Below, piece after piece: positions 9,401 through 16,673 of a stretch of DNA of 47,128 bases. The stretch's first letter is position 1, and each line of letters opens with the position of its first letter. The translations under genes and the position numbers were made by a program. Source of the DNA: Anaerolineales bacterium HSG25 (GTDB lineage Bacteria; Chloroflexota; Anaerolineae; 4572-78; J111); the NCBI GenBank assembly GCA_030377865.1, contig JAUCGA010000036.1, positions 1 to 47,128 on the forward strand. The letters run 5' to 3'. The notes beneath the pieces were generated by a model. The model had not been told where the DNA came from and did no database searches. It saw only the letters and a list, made by a program, of their open reading frames with translations.

Positions 9401-10985
9401 CGTGCGACTCAGTGACACGCCCAATGGCACGTTACTTGAAAACACTTCCATCTTATTGAATGACCAATCTGAGCCGATTAACGTCAATACATGGACGACC
9501 AAGATTAACACCGACCAAGCTAGTGACGATACTACCTCGATTTTGCCTAACGCCCCCATCGGTAACTATTTCTTGGCTCAAAAAGGATGGAACGCGGCCC
9601 AGAGCGATGGGATTATTCAAGCCATGTCAGCCCCTTGGGATGCCAAGCGAGCCATTTTGGTGGTTACGGGACTAAATGACGAGGCGGTGAGTAAAGCCGG
9701 TCAGGCTATGGGAGTCAAACAACAATTGCCCGGCCTGCTTGGCACAACGGCCTTGGTTGACCAGATTCAGCTTTTAACCCACACCACCGCGTCACCAAAT
9801 GTCTCGGCCTCGTTATCAAAATTGGGCTATTCTGACCAAACCATGACCGGAATCTCAACCGAGGCCAGTTACAGCTTTGATATTCCCCCCGGTTGGCGTT
9901 TGTCCGAAGGAGACACCCTATTTAACCTGAAGTTCAGTCATTCTCAACTGATAGATTTTGAGAACTCATCGTTACGAGTACTATTTAACGGGCAACCATT
10001 AGCCGAGATGATACTCACGGAGGAAAGTTCTCAAAACGGACAACTTCCGGTTGAGTTACCCTCCTTAAACACAAGGTCTGGTCGCACCAATAAAATTACG
10101 GTTCAGGCCCACCTTGAAGCCCTTGACCGTTGCGCGGCCCTAAATAGTAGCTGGATTACCCTAAATGGAAATTCAGCCTTGAATTTGAAATATCTGCCCA
10201 ATGAGGTTGATGATCCCGATTTTGATAAGTTCCCAGTTCCGTTTAATCAGCAAACGAACCTCACCAACCTGTTGTTTGTTTTGCCCGAAGCCCCCATCTT
10301 TATCGAGTGGAGAGAGGCGATTCGGATCGCGGCCCTGATTGGACAGGGAAGCGATGGGACTATTTTTGCCCCTAAATTGGCCCTTGGTACAAATTGGTCA
10401 GAGAGTTTGTTAGATGACCATCATCTTGTGGCGATTGGACGACCTTCTCGCAATGCTTTACTAGAACAAATTAACGATTATCTATTACAGCCCTTTATCG
10501 TTGGCACGGACATGATGCGACAAGAACTGAATAACGTCTCCTTCCGTTCTCTGCCCGACACGAATATTGGCGTGGTACAAATTACCACTGCTCCGGGCAA
10601 GAATCGAGCCTTGTTAGTCCTAACTGGCACTACCGACGAGGCCGTGTCTTGGGCCGGTGATGCCCTACAAAACCGTTTTAGGCGACTTGGTTCAGGAAAC
10701 TTGGCCTTTGTAGGCAAGGGCAGTAGCAGTATTATTGATGCCACTCGTTTGACTGAAAGTGGCACATCTGAAGCGGTGCTAGAAGCCCTACCAGAGTTTA
10801 CCGAAGCCCCCACCGCAGATGAAGCAACTTCCGCGGTAGAGGGTGATACGGAAAATGATACCCCCTTGACCATCACAACGACGGCTGAACGTCCCCGATG
10901 GCTCATTGCCCTAATCGGTTTAGCCGCGGTACTAATCATTGCCACTTTCGCCCTAGCCTATTGGCAGAGTCAGCGAAGTGTGTAG
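6459..10985 (+). CDS. Membrane-anchored surface protein: SBBP propeller, acidic linker, two BcsB-like regions
   Basis: The protein has 1508 residues. Residues 1-29 look like a signal peptide or anchor. Seven SBBP-type repeats (about 65-485, each near SWGEP and DxFVAK) predict a complete beta-propeller. Residues about 495-630 are a Thr/Glu/Asp-rich linker. Two regions then resemble the cellulose-synthase regulatory subunit BcsB. In the first (about 635-895, resuming 1035-1095) a DUF11/CARDB-like beta domain (about 900-1020) interrupts the fold between the VIGTPDRN segment and the AILVVTGLNDEAV segment. The second (about 1110-1425) is continuous and repeats both landmarks (AIGRPSRN, ALLVLTGTTDEAV). 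A C-terminal transmembrane helix (about 1480-1502) follows. BcsB pairs with BcsA to export cellulose, but no bcsA or glycosyltransferase is in this window, so a role in exopolysaccharide export or adhesion is only inferred. No Shine-Dalgarno stronger than AAAGGG is visible. Confidence 0.75.
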   Translation: MKIHKLYQTVIIIGIILLLLITMSASIYAKGEVDTSINQPMLASSQSADRLSTRLQPDRLNTPENITWHTFLGSIANDKVTALTTDEEGRIYVVGTSDASWGEPINPHSGGRDIFVAKFSRGGNLLWNNFFGDEGNNNPKAIAVDADERIYISGSSNHSWGQPISEHAGQQDIFAARLGAGGKLQWLNYFGSTGDDVANDMAIGSDGTIYLVGSSDAEWDDTSVTAHTADNDAVVLQISNDGKLVWHSFMGGTGFESGDAIGLDTNNNIYIAGTSSESWGDTILNDHNGDSRDAFIAKLNNQGELSWNRFVGNSEGSDAIEALTLDDFGNLYTAGYSWDGWGEPVSAFAGTGFFDAFVAKWTPDGDLEWHTFMGNTSQAADADRAYDIAYDETTGRIYVVGDSRGDSWGEPLDSFSGERDMFVARLDRNSGERVWETFLGGAEFDYGNGVTVDNNGNIYVGGYSQTDWGDSIIPYTGAEEGFLVRIPACLPKCSVVEAESESTETDDETATNADTSSTEVLSPQVIEEATRASQIVEEATATPVTNQSDEADEETPTPTATVINDEQTDSEETETTIQPSSTATSRPEDDTVESQDSTESSNDTESTASVTQDGTTVTTSQANTAESMSSTELLQDAEFLMSLSALGYNEVTLKGPYDVAEYTFSVPDSWEISDLAYILMEVSFVYNPIIGSGEIYTPTLFGNIIVAIDGETQKITPIQTAPLINSRYRVNIPLDMLNNSDKSQHVISVALDTSPSCTMPHDARLVIHPETTHITFTYDETPLNPDLAQYPAPFNDPQFNIERVNDQNVYLPKTSKIIIVLPEIPNQEELNSAVAIAARLGNLGALLVTVDGMSDQKLLEQIEAGTSPNAHFVVIGTPDRNKVVAKLNEWGTLPTLFRERSLGLTSQGPTTVQPNGELSYNLKVTNSTANEVNSLLLSNILPHDVALQGCNPLCQETTSGQEVTWFIKSLAPGETANFGITVRLSDTPNGTLLENTSILLNDQSEPINVNTWTTKINTDQASDDTTSILPNAPIGNYFLAQKGWNAAQSDGIIQAMSAPWDAKRAILVVTGLNDEAVSKAGQAMGVKQQLPGLLGTTALVDQIQLLTHTTASPNVSASLSKLGYSDQTMTGISTEASYSFDIPPGWRLSEGDTLFNLKFSHSQLIDFENSSLRVLFNGQPLAEMILTEESSQNGQLPVELPSLNTRSGRTNKITVQAHLEALDRCAALNSSWITLNGNSALNLKYLPNEVDDPDFDKFPVPFNQQTNLTNLLFVLPEAPIFIEWREAIRIAALIGQGSDGTIFAPKLALGTNWSESLLDDHHLVAIGRPSRNALLEQINDYLLQPFIVGTDMMRQELNNVSFRSLPDTNIGVVQITTAPGKNRALLVLTGTTDEAVSWAGDALQNRFRRLGSGNLAFVGKGSSSIIDATRLTESGTSEAVLEALPEFTEAPTADEATSAVEGDTENDTPLTITTTAERPRWLIALIGLAAVLIIATFALAYWQSQRSV

Positions 10986-11045
10986 TGCTACAGTCTTTCA
11001 GGAAGTTCCAGAATTTAGAACCTCCCAAAACCATTGTGACACGCT

Positions 11046-11119
11046 ACCCCCCTCCCAGCCTCCCCCTGCTAGGGGGAGGAGCCGCTTCCCCCCTAGCAGG
11101 GGGGACTGAGGGGGGTAGA
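11046..11119. repeat. C/G-rich palindrome built on CTCCCCCTGCTAGGGGGAG
   Basis: Inverted arms rich in CCCCCTCCCAGCCTCCCCC and its complement flank short hairpins. It lies 60 bp beyond the stop of the large surface-protein gene and is unlike the local AT-rich composition. It is probably another dispersed palindrome. No other copy is seen in this window. Confidence 0.7.
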
Positions 11120-11296
11120 GACTCTGCTCAATTTGGGAGATTTATTTTCTTGGAATTGCCTCAGATTATACGAATAACTGAAATCGCTGAATCCGTTTGA
11201 CGATCATGTCGATATTTGGAGGATGTCCAGTTTAGAAGGCAAAATCAGCGTTCATCATTGTTTTTTCAGCAGTTCAGCGTTTCAAAGCAGTAGCTT

Positions 11297-11403
11297 GCTC
11301 GTTTGTAAAAGTTCAGTAAAACTGCCCTAAAAACCCGATTTCTTTGAGAAATCGGGTTTCTGACGTTCTTTCTGGCGAGTTCACTGAATATTTACGCTCG
11401 TTT
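11297..11403. repeat. Family C 91-bp MITE with 8-bp target duplication (GTAA ends)
   Basis: The element spans 11305-11395. It starts GTAAAAGTTCAGTAAAA and ends with the inverse of GTAAATATTCAGTGAAC. Its core is a perfect hairpin of AAACCCGATTTCT. It is flanked by an exact 8-bp direct repeat GCTCGTTT at 11297-11304 and 11396-11403. GTAA termini and 8-bp duplications are the known signature of IS66-family insertion sequences. Confidence 0.9.
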
Positions 11404-11527
11404 TACCAGTTCAAGTTAATAGCTCACTGATTGTTACGGATTTTGGATGGGTTTTGACCTCAATCTGTAAAATTTCGTGAGCTATTTTTTGTAGACGTAC
11501 CGGCCCAGATAAGGTATAATAACCAAC

Positions 11528-11593
11528 AGTCTTTCAGATAATGGTTTTCAATTCAAGGCCAACCTTCCCGCAAGTTTAGAACTTGCGGGAAGG
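11528..11593. repeat. Family G palindrome, copy 2 (inverted)
   Basis: The hairpin at 11564-11592 (arm CTTCCCGCAAGTT) is preceded by the inverted tail motif CTTTCAGATAATGG. This matches copy 1 at 2862-2933 in reverse orientation. Confidence 0.75.
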
Positions 11594-11623
11594 TGATGGC
11601 TGAAAATATTTATCTGAACATCT

Positions 11624-11775
11624 AAAGAGTTTGTCATTTCATTCATGACCTGATATATTGATAAAATCAAAAGCATTTTTTGATAGGATTAACAGGATTG
11701 ACAGGATTTTTTTACTTGTAATCCTGTCAATCCTGTCAGATATTGTTTTAGTCATGTTGAAATGATAAACTTCTG
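11624..11775. repeat. Family D element, copy 2 (inverted)
   Basis: This stretch is the reverse complement of the element at 5246-5406, with base differences and a shorter core. I find no clear 6-bp flanking duplication, so this copy is probably older or has lost an end. The 10986-11879 gap contains only this and the other palindromic elements listed. Confidence 0.75.
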
Positions 11776-11879
11776 TTCTGAATAACGACAAAAGCCGGAG
11801 CCACAAGTAGGGGAGGCCGCCAAGGTTACGGCTCGCTGTAGTGGTAGATCACGAATGGGTCTCGGGTGGAGAACAAGTC

Positions 11880-13478
11880 ATGAAAAAATTAGGGTTGGGA
11901 ATACAGGAATTATCTAAATTTAAGACAAACAACTTGATCTATGTGGATAAAACTGAGCATATTTACAAACTTATAAATGATGGTAGTTATTATTTCTTGT
12001 CTCGTCCCCGTCGATTTGGTAAATCATTATTGGTTAATACCCTTAAAGATATTTTTGGAGGTAATAAAGAACTTTTTGAAGGGTGCTGGATTTATGATAA
12101 GTGGCATTGGGGAAAAAAATACCCGGTTATAAAACTCAGTTTCTCAAAGATGGGCTATAAAGAACAAGGTCTTAAAAAAGCTTTAGAACTTTGTTTGTTA
12201 CAACAAGCTAAAATGCACGGAGTTCAACTTGAGACTCAAAATTATGGGGACCAGTTTTTAGAGTTAATTGAAATATTGGGCAAAGAAATTCCTGTAGTGG
12301 TATTAATTGATGAGTATGATAAACCGATTATAGATTATCTTGAAAAATCTGAAATGAACCAAGCAAATGAAAATAGAGAGATATTAAAAACGTTCTACGC
12401 TGGGGTTAAAGACCAAGATAAATATCTGCGTTTTTTCTTCATCACGGGGGTATCAAAATTTAGCAGGGTTTCAATCTTTAGTGATCTTAACCATTTAACG
12501 GATATAACCATCTCTAAACATTTTGCTAGCCTTGTGGGTTACACTGAGGATGAAATTAAAAAAAATTACGCTCCTTATCTTAGCAGTCTTAGCCAAGAAC
12601 TTGAACAAACGGAAGAAAAAATAATGAAAAAAGTAGCCTATTGGTATGATGGCTACTCTTGGGATGGCAAAACGTTTGTATTTAATCCCTATTCAATAAT
12701 CAACTTATTTTATCATCAAGAATTTAGAAATTTTTGGTTTGAAACAGGAACCCCCACCTTTCTAATGAAAAAATGGAAAGAGACTAATTATAAACTGGAC
12801 CAAGCCATTAACAGATTGGTTAAGGAATCTACGTTTAATAAATATGATGTAGATAATCTTAACATTACAGCGATACTGTTTCAAACAGGCTATTTAACTA
12901 TTAAGAAAATTGACCATGAGAAAAACCGGTATTTGCTAGACTTTCCCAATAAAGAGGTGCGAGACTCCTTTCTTGATGTAGCCGTTGAAAATTATGCCAA
13001 TAGTACCTTGTATGAAATGGAAACTATTGTTGATGGTTTGCTTGTGGCTCTGACCCACAATGATATGCAAAGCTTCTTCAATACCTTGCATACCCTTTTT
13101 AGTTCGATAGCAGTGAAACAGTTAGACAAAGTAAAAGAATATGAGGGATTTTATCATAGTATAATCTACATCGTCTTGAAAATAGTAGGCATCCAAATAG
13201 GGTGTGAAGTTCAATCAAGTTTTGGCATTACCGATGCGGTAATCAAAACAACTGATTATATCTATGTAATGGAATTTAAGATGGGAAAGGCTCAAAGCGC
13301 GATTGATCAGATTAAAAAGAAAAAATACTATGCCCCCTATCTGGCAGACAAACGGGAAGTTGTTATTGTTGGTTTTGGATTTAACAAGGTAGAAAAAAAT
13401 CTGGAGGATTTTCTGGTTGAAACAATAAAAAAATGTAGTGGTCAGACTGATGTTGAAAATGGAGTGCAACGGGTTTAG
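11880..13478 (+). CDS. AAA-ATPase-like plus PD-(D/E)XK nuclease-superfamily protein (PF09820/PF08011 type)
   Basis: This 532-residue protein belongs to a large, mostly uncharacterised family common in environmental bacteria. It opens with the family signature KLGLGIQELSK and YVDKTEHIYKL. The nucleotide-binding motif is RPRRFGKSLL (about 42-51). The Walker-B-like strand is VVVLIDEYDKP. The C-terminal PD-(D/E)XK-like domain shows ITDAVIKTTDYIYVMEFKMG, with the D...EFK pattern. The ATG at 11880 has GGAGAA about 7 nt upstream and matches where the family begins, so it is preferred over the upstream start at 11841. Codon use is visibly more AT-rich than the neighbours, which suggests transfer. The last 15 or so residues are encoded by an inserted family E element, so the natural C-terminus has been replaced. 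Function is unknown. A role in DNA defence or mobile-element biology is a guess. Confidence 0.85.
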   Translation: MKKLGLGIQELSKFKTNNLIYVDKTEHIYKLINDGSYYFLSRPRRFGKSLLVNTLKDIFGGNKELFEGCWIYDKWHWGKKYPVIKLSFSKMGYKEQGLKKALELCLLQQAKMHGVQLETQNYGDQFLELIEILGKEIPVVVLIDEYDKPIIDYLEKSEMNQANENREILKTFYAGVKDQDKYLRFFFITGVSKFSRVSIFSDLNHLTDITISKHFASLVGYTEDEIKKNYAPYLSSLSQELEQTEEKIMKKVAYWYDGYSWDGKTFVFNPYSIINLFYHQEFRNFWFETGTPTFLMKKWKETNYKLDQAINRLVKESTFNKYDVDNLNITAILFQTGYLTIKKIDHEKNRYLLDFPNKEVRDSFLDVAVENYANSTLYEMETIVDGLLVALTHNDMQSFFNTLHTLFSSIAVKQLDKVKEYEGFYHSIIYIVLKIVGIQIGCEVQSSFGITDAVIKTTDYIYVMEFKMGKAQSAIDQIKKKKYYAPYLADKREVVIVGFGFNKVEKNLEDFLVETIKKCSGQTDVENGVQRV

Positions 13479-13551
13479 CCGTTGCCAAAAGCAATGGCTG
13501 AACCCATTGCACTCCAACATCATCTTGACCACCATAGAAACAATAAAAAAA
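13419..13551. repeat. Family E 103-bp palindromic element with 15-bp target duplication, overlapping a gene end
   Basis: The element spans 13434-13536 and has ends TGTAGTGG and ACCACCATA. Its core palindrome is GGAGTGCAACGGGTTTAGCC with its near-inverse. An exact 15-bp direct repeat GAAACAATAAAAAAA lies at 13419-13433 and 13537-13551. The left part of the element encodes the final residues and stop codon of the AAA/nuclease gene. Confidence 0.92.
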
Positions 13552-13567
13552 AGGTAGTTCTGCCAAG

Positions 13568-13674
13568 GGCTGTTAGTAAATATTCAGTGAACTCGCCAGA
13601 AGGAGCGTCAGAAACCCGATTTCTTTAAGAAATCGGGTTTCTAGGGCGGTTTTACTGGACTTTTATGGCTGTTC
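13568..13674. repeat. Family C 91-bp MITE, inverted, with 8-bp target duplication (7 of 8 matching)
   Basis: The element spans 13576-13666. It has the same ends and AAACCCGATTTCT hairpin as the 11305 copy but lies in the opposite orientation. Flanks GGCTGTTA (13568-13575) and GGCTGTTC (13667-13674) agree at seven of eight bases. Confidence 0.85.
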
Positions 13675-13707
13675 CAATTTTTAAAACCTCCCAAAAATCG
13701 TTGGCTG

Positions 13708-13842
13708 AGCTTGTCGAAGCCAGTTCCCTTCGACAGGCTCAGGGAACGGTGTCGGCTCTACAGGCTTGCCTTGCATGCAAAGGAATCGGAATCAAACAAG
13801 TTGCGCGCTCCAGAGTGATTCAATCTTTAAAATTGAACCACC
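13708..13842. repeat. GCTGAGCTTGTCGAAG palindrome followed by a degenerate composite family A element
   Basis: The stretch 13708-13750 is a hairpin between GCTGAGCTTGTCGAAG and CTTCGACAGGCTCAGG, related to 37110-37150. From 13781 the outer arm GGAATCGGAATCAAACAAGT precedes a decayed REP hairpin with several arm mismatches. Confidence 0.65.
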
Positions 13843-13890
13843 GCAACAAAATAAATTAGGACATGGAATTTCGCCTATTCGCCCATTCGC

Positions 13891-15594
13891 CTATTCGCCT
13901 AACCGCAAATCCTTAACATTTAACTGCATGGTTCGTTGACCATGCCAGTCATTAAACTCCAGATTATAGACCACATCAATCGAATGGGCTGGGGTGAGAG
14001 TGTGAATCCAATGCCCTTGTTGAAAGGCGATGGCGCTCCAATCTTGTTTACCGTCATGCAGGGTTAATTTAAGATGCCTTTGCTCTTGACCGACAGCTCG
14101 ACAATATTTAACTCGTAAATTACGGCTAAAAAATCGTGGTGTAGGGTTGCCAATCCCAAACGGTTGCAGGTTATTAATGGACTGCACCAAGCTAGAACGT
14201 ACTCCACGCAGGTTGACCTCCCCGTCAATCGAGATAGTTGGACGTAACTCTTCACACTCCAATTTTTGAAGCGCAATCTCTTGCAGACGGGTTTTTAGTG
14301 TCTCAACCAGTTCATTTTTGACAGTGAATCCGGCCGCGGCGGCATGCCCGCCATATCGAACTAATAGGTCAGAACATTCATCCAGTGCTTCGGTGATGTG
14401 GAACTCTGCGATGCTTCGAGCCGACCCTTTGGTTACTTCTGGGCCTTGCTCGGCAATTAAGGCGGGACGATAAAACTCCTCGGTAATTCGAGAGGCGGCT
14501 AGCCCTACAATACCCGGATTAAATTCGGGATGATGAACAAAATACAGCAAACTCTGGCTAGTGTCACTCAAAACCGCTTCACGCACCATCTCAACCGTTT
14601 CCTGAGTTAGCTTCTGACGTTCCTTGTTTTGACTGTCGAGTTGTTCTGCTAAATCGAGTGCTTTGCGCCCGTTTTGTTCCATCAGAAGTTTATAGGCCAC
14701 CAAGGCACTATCTAAACGTCCGGCGGCATTCAGACGTGGGCCTAGCACAAAGCCGATGGTTGTGGCTGTTATTTCGGTTGCTTTGGAGCCACTTTGTTGA
14801 AGGAGCGCGGCCAGCCCCGGCCGGAGAGAATCGTTCAGTTTTCGCAATCCTAATCCAGCTAATTTACGATTTTCTTTATACAACGGTACCAAATCAGCGA
14901 TAGTACCAAGGGCGACAAGGTCAAGAAAATCCTCGGCCACAATACCTTGCGGATTCGGGATGTCTGACATGAGCAGAGCTTGGGTAAGTTTGTAGGCCAA
15001 TCCGACACCAGCTAACTCCTTAAAAGGATAGGAGCAGTCAGTCTGTTTGGGGTTAACAATCGCTACCGCAGGCGGAAGTTCGTCAGCCAAGCTATGATGG
15101 TCGGTGATAATCATCTGTAAGCCAAGACTGTTAGCATAAGCCACTTCGTCAACCGAGCGAATACCGCAATCAACTGTTATAATCAGGTTAGTGCCTTGGT
15201 TAGCGAGTTCTGTTAAGGCATGTTTGTTCAGCCCGTATCCCTCATCAAACCTGTTAGGAATATAGGGTTGCACTCGGGCACCTAAGGCTTGTAATATCTG
15301 CATCACGACTACAGTTGAGGTGACACCATCCACATCATAATCACCATAAATCACAATTTGTTCTTGATTGACCAGAGCCTGTTTCAACCGCTCAACGGCG
15401 GCTGACATGCCTTTTAAGGTATAAGGGTCATCTTGACCCCAATGATGGCTGATGAACTGCTCGGCTTCTAGGGGGTCGATGATCCCTCTGTTGTATAAAA
15501 CCTGAACAACCAATGGGGGTAGGTTGGGGAACTTGGCAAAATGAGAGGCTGAGGCACGAGGTGCGACTTCCCATCGTTTTGGTTGTTGTTGCAA
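13891..15594 (-). CDS. recJ: Single-stranded-DNA-specific exonuclease RecJ
   Basis: RecJ is a 5'-3' exonuclease on single-stranded DNA that acts in RecF-pathway recombination, mismatch repair and base-excision repair. The 567 residues match the compact RecJ length. DHH-family motifs are GDYDVDGVT (84-92; D85, D87 and D89 bind metal), TVDCG (D142) and the signature ITDHH (164-167). The DHHA1 domain has RYGGHAAAAGF near 410, and an OB-like tail follows. The start is TTG, supported by a GGAGG Shine-Dalgarno 6 nt upstream; no in-frame ATG fits better. It is a single-gene unit. Both flanks carry short TTCGCC/GGCGAA repeats (13870-13902 and 15614-15660). Confidence 0.95.
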   Translation of the reverse strand: MQQQPKRWEVAPRASASHFAKFPNLPPLVVQVLYNRGIIDPLEAEQFISHHWGQDDPYTLKGMSAAVERLKQALVNQEQIVIYGDYDVDGVTSTVVVMQILQALGARVQPYIPNRFDEGYGLNKHALTELANQGTNLIITVDCGIRSVDEVAYANSLGLQMIITDHHSLADELPPAVAIVNPKQTDCSYPFKELAGVGLAYKLTQALLMSDIPNPQGIVAEDFLDLVALGTIADLVPLYKENRKLAGLGLRKLNDSLRPGLAALLQQSGSKATEITATTIGFVLGPRLNAAGRLDSALVAYKLLMEQNGRKALDLAEQLDSQNKERQKLTQETVEMVREAVLSDTSQSLLYFVHHPEFNPGIVGLAASRITEEFYRPALIAEQGPEVTKGSARSIAEFHITEALDECSDLLVRYGGHAAAAGFTVKNELVETLKTRLQEIALQKLECEELRPTISIDGEVNLRGVRSSLVQSINNLQPFGIGNPTPRFFSRNLRVKYCRAVGQEQRHLKLTLHDGKQDWSAIAFQQGHWIHTLTPAHSIDVVYNLEFNDWHGQRTMQLNVKDLRLGE

Positions 15595-15618
15595 ATTAAA
15601 CCTCCATGTTATGAATGG

Positions 15619-15660
15619 GCGAATTGCGAATGGGCGAATATTCGCTTATTCGCAATTCGC
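15619..15660. repeat. TTCGC-rich palindrome upstream of recJ
   Basis: 12-bp arms GCGAATTGCGAA and TTCGCAATTCGC lie at 15619-15630 and 15649-15660. Related TTCGCC units occur in tandem just beyond the recJ stop (13870-13902). It sits in the recJ promoter/leader region. Confidence 0.7.
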
Positions 15661-15672
15661 TTGACTACAATT

Positions 15673-15708
15673 AAAAGCCCCTGCACAAAACCATCGGCAG
15701 GGGCTTTT
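15673..15708. terminator. Bidirectional rho-independent terminator
   Basis: A perfect 12-bp stem (AAAAGCCCCTGC and its inverse) has a 12-nt loop and T-runs on both strands. It would insulate recJ from minus-strand transcription arriving from the DUF4870-like gene. Confidence 0.75.
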
Positions 15709-15725
15709 TATCATTATGATTTACT

Positions 15726-15832
15726 GTCTCAGGGTAAATATTCAGTGAACTTGCCAGAAGGAGTGTCAGAAACCCGATTTCTTTAAGAAATCGGGTTTCT
15801 AGGGCGGTTTTACTGAACTTTTACGTCTCAGG
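15726..15832. repeat. Family C 91-bp MITE, inverted, with exact 8-bp target duplication
   Basis: The element spans 15734-15824 and has GTAA ends. The exact 8-bp direct repeat GTCTCAGG lies at 15726-15733 and 15825-15832. It abuts the composite family A element that begins at 15830. Confidence 0.92.
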
Positions 15833-15931
15833 AGTGGGTATTAATTAACCTGTGCATATCGGTCATGAGAGTGGTTCAATCTTAAAGATTGAACCACTCT
15901 GGAACGCGCAACTTATTTAATCCCGATTCCT
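15830..15931. repeat. Composite family A element (102 bp) carrying a REP hairpin
   Basis: Outer inverted arms AGGAGTGGGTATTAATTAA and its near-inverse ending GATTCCT enclose a perfect REP hairpin at 15868-15900 (arm AGAGTGGTTCAATCT, loop TAA). The same architecture is seen at 44164-44263. Confidence 0.8.
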
Positions 15932-15989
15932 CAGTAATGTATGTTAAGCCTCGAATATTGTTTAGACTGCTGATTGAAACTACAGATAA

Positions 15990-16104
15990 AGGTTAGGCAA
16001 TTTCAGAAAGATAAATCTCCCAAACAATCCACTGAAATCAGCGTCTTAAACGAAAAACCTGCTTAAGCAGGTTTCCTGTATTAGCCTGTGAATGAATTCA
16101 CAGG
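15990..16104. repeat. Family H small palindromes
   Basis: Perfect short palindromes AAACCTGCTTAAGCAGGTTT (16055-16074) and CCTGTGAATGAATTCACAGG (16085-16104) follow a GTTAGGCAATTTC module that recurs near 34350. The first palindrome also recurs at about 17702-17719. The second could end transcripts of the adjacent minus-strand gene. The 15595-16117 gap holds only these repeats and the terminator. Confidence 0.65.
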
Positions 16105-16117
16105 GCAGGGTTTAGTT

Positions 16118-16432
16118 TTAGACCATACCTTGTTGTTTGATAAAGTCAGTTAGCATAGGAATTTCAACCCATGAGCCTTGGTAGGCCATGAAAGCCCAAT
16201 AAAAAGCTACAAACCACAATAATCCTAAACAGCCTCCAAAACCCATTGTGCAAATACTAAGAACTGTTATAGCCGCAAAAAACAGGACTGAAAAAGCTAG
16301 AGAGTGAATAGCATGATACTTAATAAAGGCCCGATCCTTCTTCTCCTCCATAAGAAGCATAATAATCGCGACCAATGGAATTGCCCATGATATAGCCGCC
16401 CAAAGCTTGTCATCACTTGTTACATCATTCAT
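16118..16432 (-). CDS. Small membrane protein, DUF4870/Tic20-like
   Basis: This is a predicted inner-membrane protein of about 104 residues. Three hydrophobic segments are separated by a charged loop EEKKDRAFIKYHAIHSL. That loop (charged residues, then a conserved F..HA.QSL-like stretch) is typical of DUF4870/Tic20-like proteins. The preferred start is the ATG at 16432 (MNDVTSDDKLW). The upstream in-frame start at 16480 would add a Cys/Trp-rich stretch with no Shine-Dalgarno. It is transcribed alone and divergent from fmt. The family has no settled function. Confidence 0.7.
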   Translation of the reverse strand: MNDVTSDDKLWAAISWAIPLVAIIMLLMEEKKDRAFIKYHAIHSLAFSVLFFAAITVLSICTMGFGGCLGLLWFVAFYWAFMAYQGSWVEIPMLTDFIKQQGMV

Positions 16433-16673
16433 AAATATTTTCCATTTTAGGGTTATACATTGCCAAAAAAAGCATGCCATGTTAAGGTTATTATCTCTTT
16501 TGAGCCTATATAACGCATTTAGATATTAGGGGAAAGAAGAATTTTAACACAACTTTGCATGTCACGCCAACATGCATGATGTTTTTCAGGCATGGTTATT
16601 CGTGGTATACTTGAATTAACAAACTTTTGGTTTGTTAATTTCTTTCATAAATTTCTACAGAAGCGAGATAATA

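Noticed and set aside
6459..10985. Cellulose synthase operon
   Set aside because: No BcsA-type glycosyltransferase or PilZ domain, nor any other bcs gene, is present in the window.
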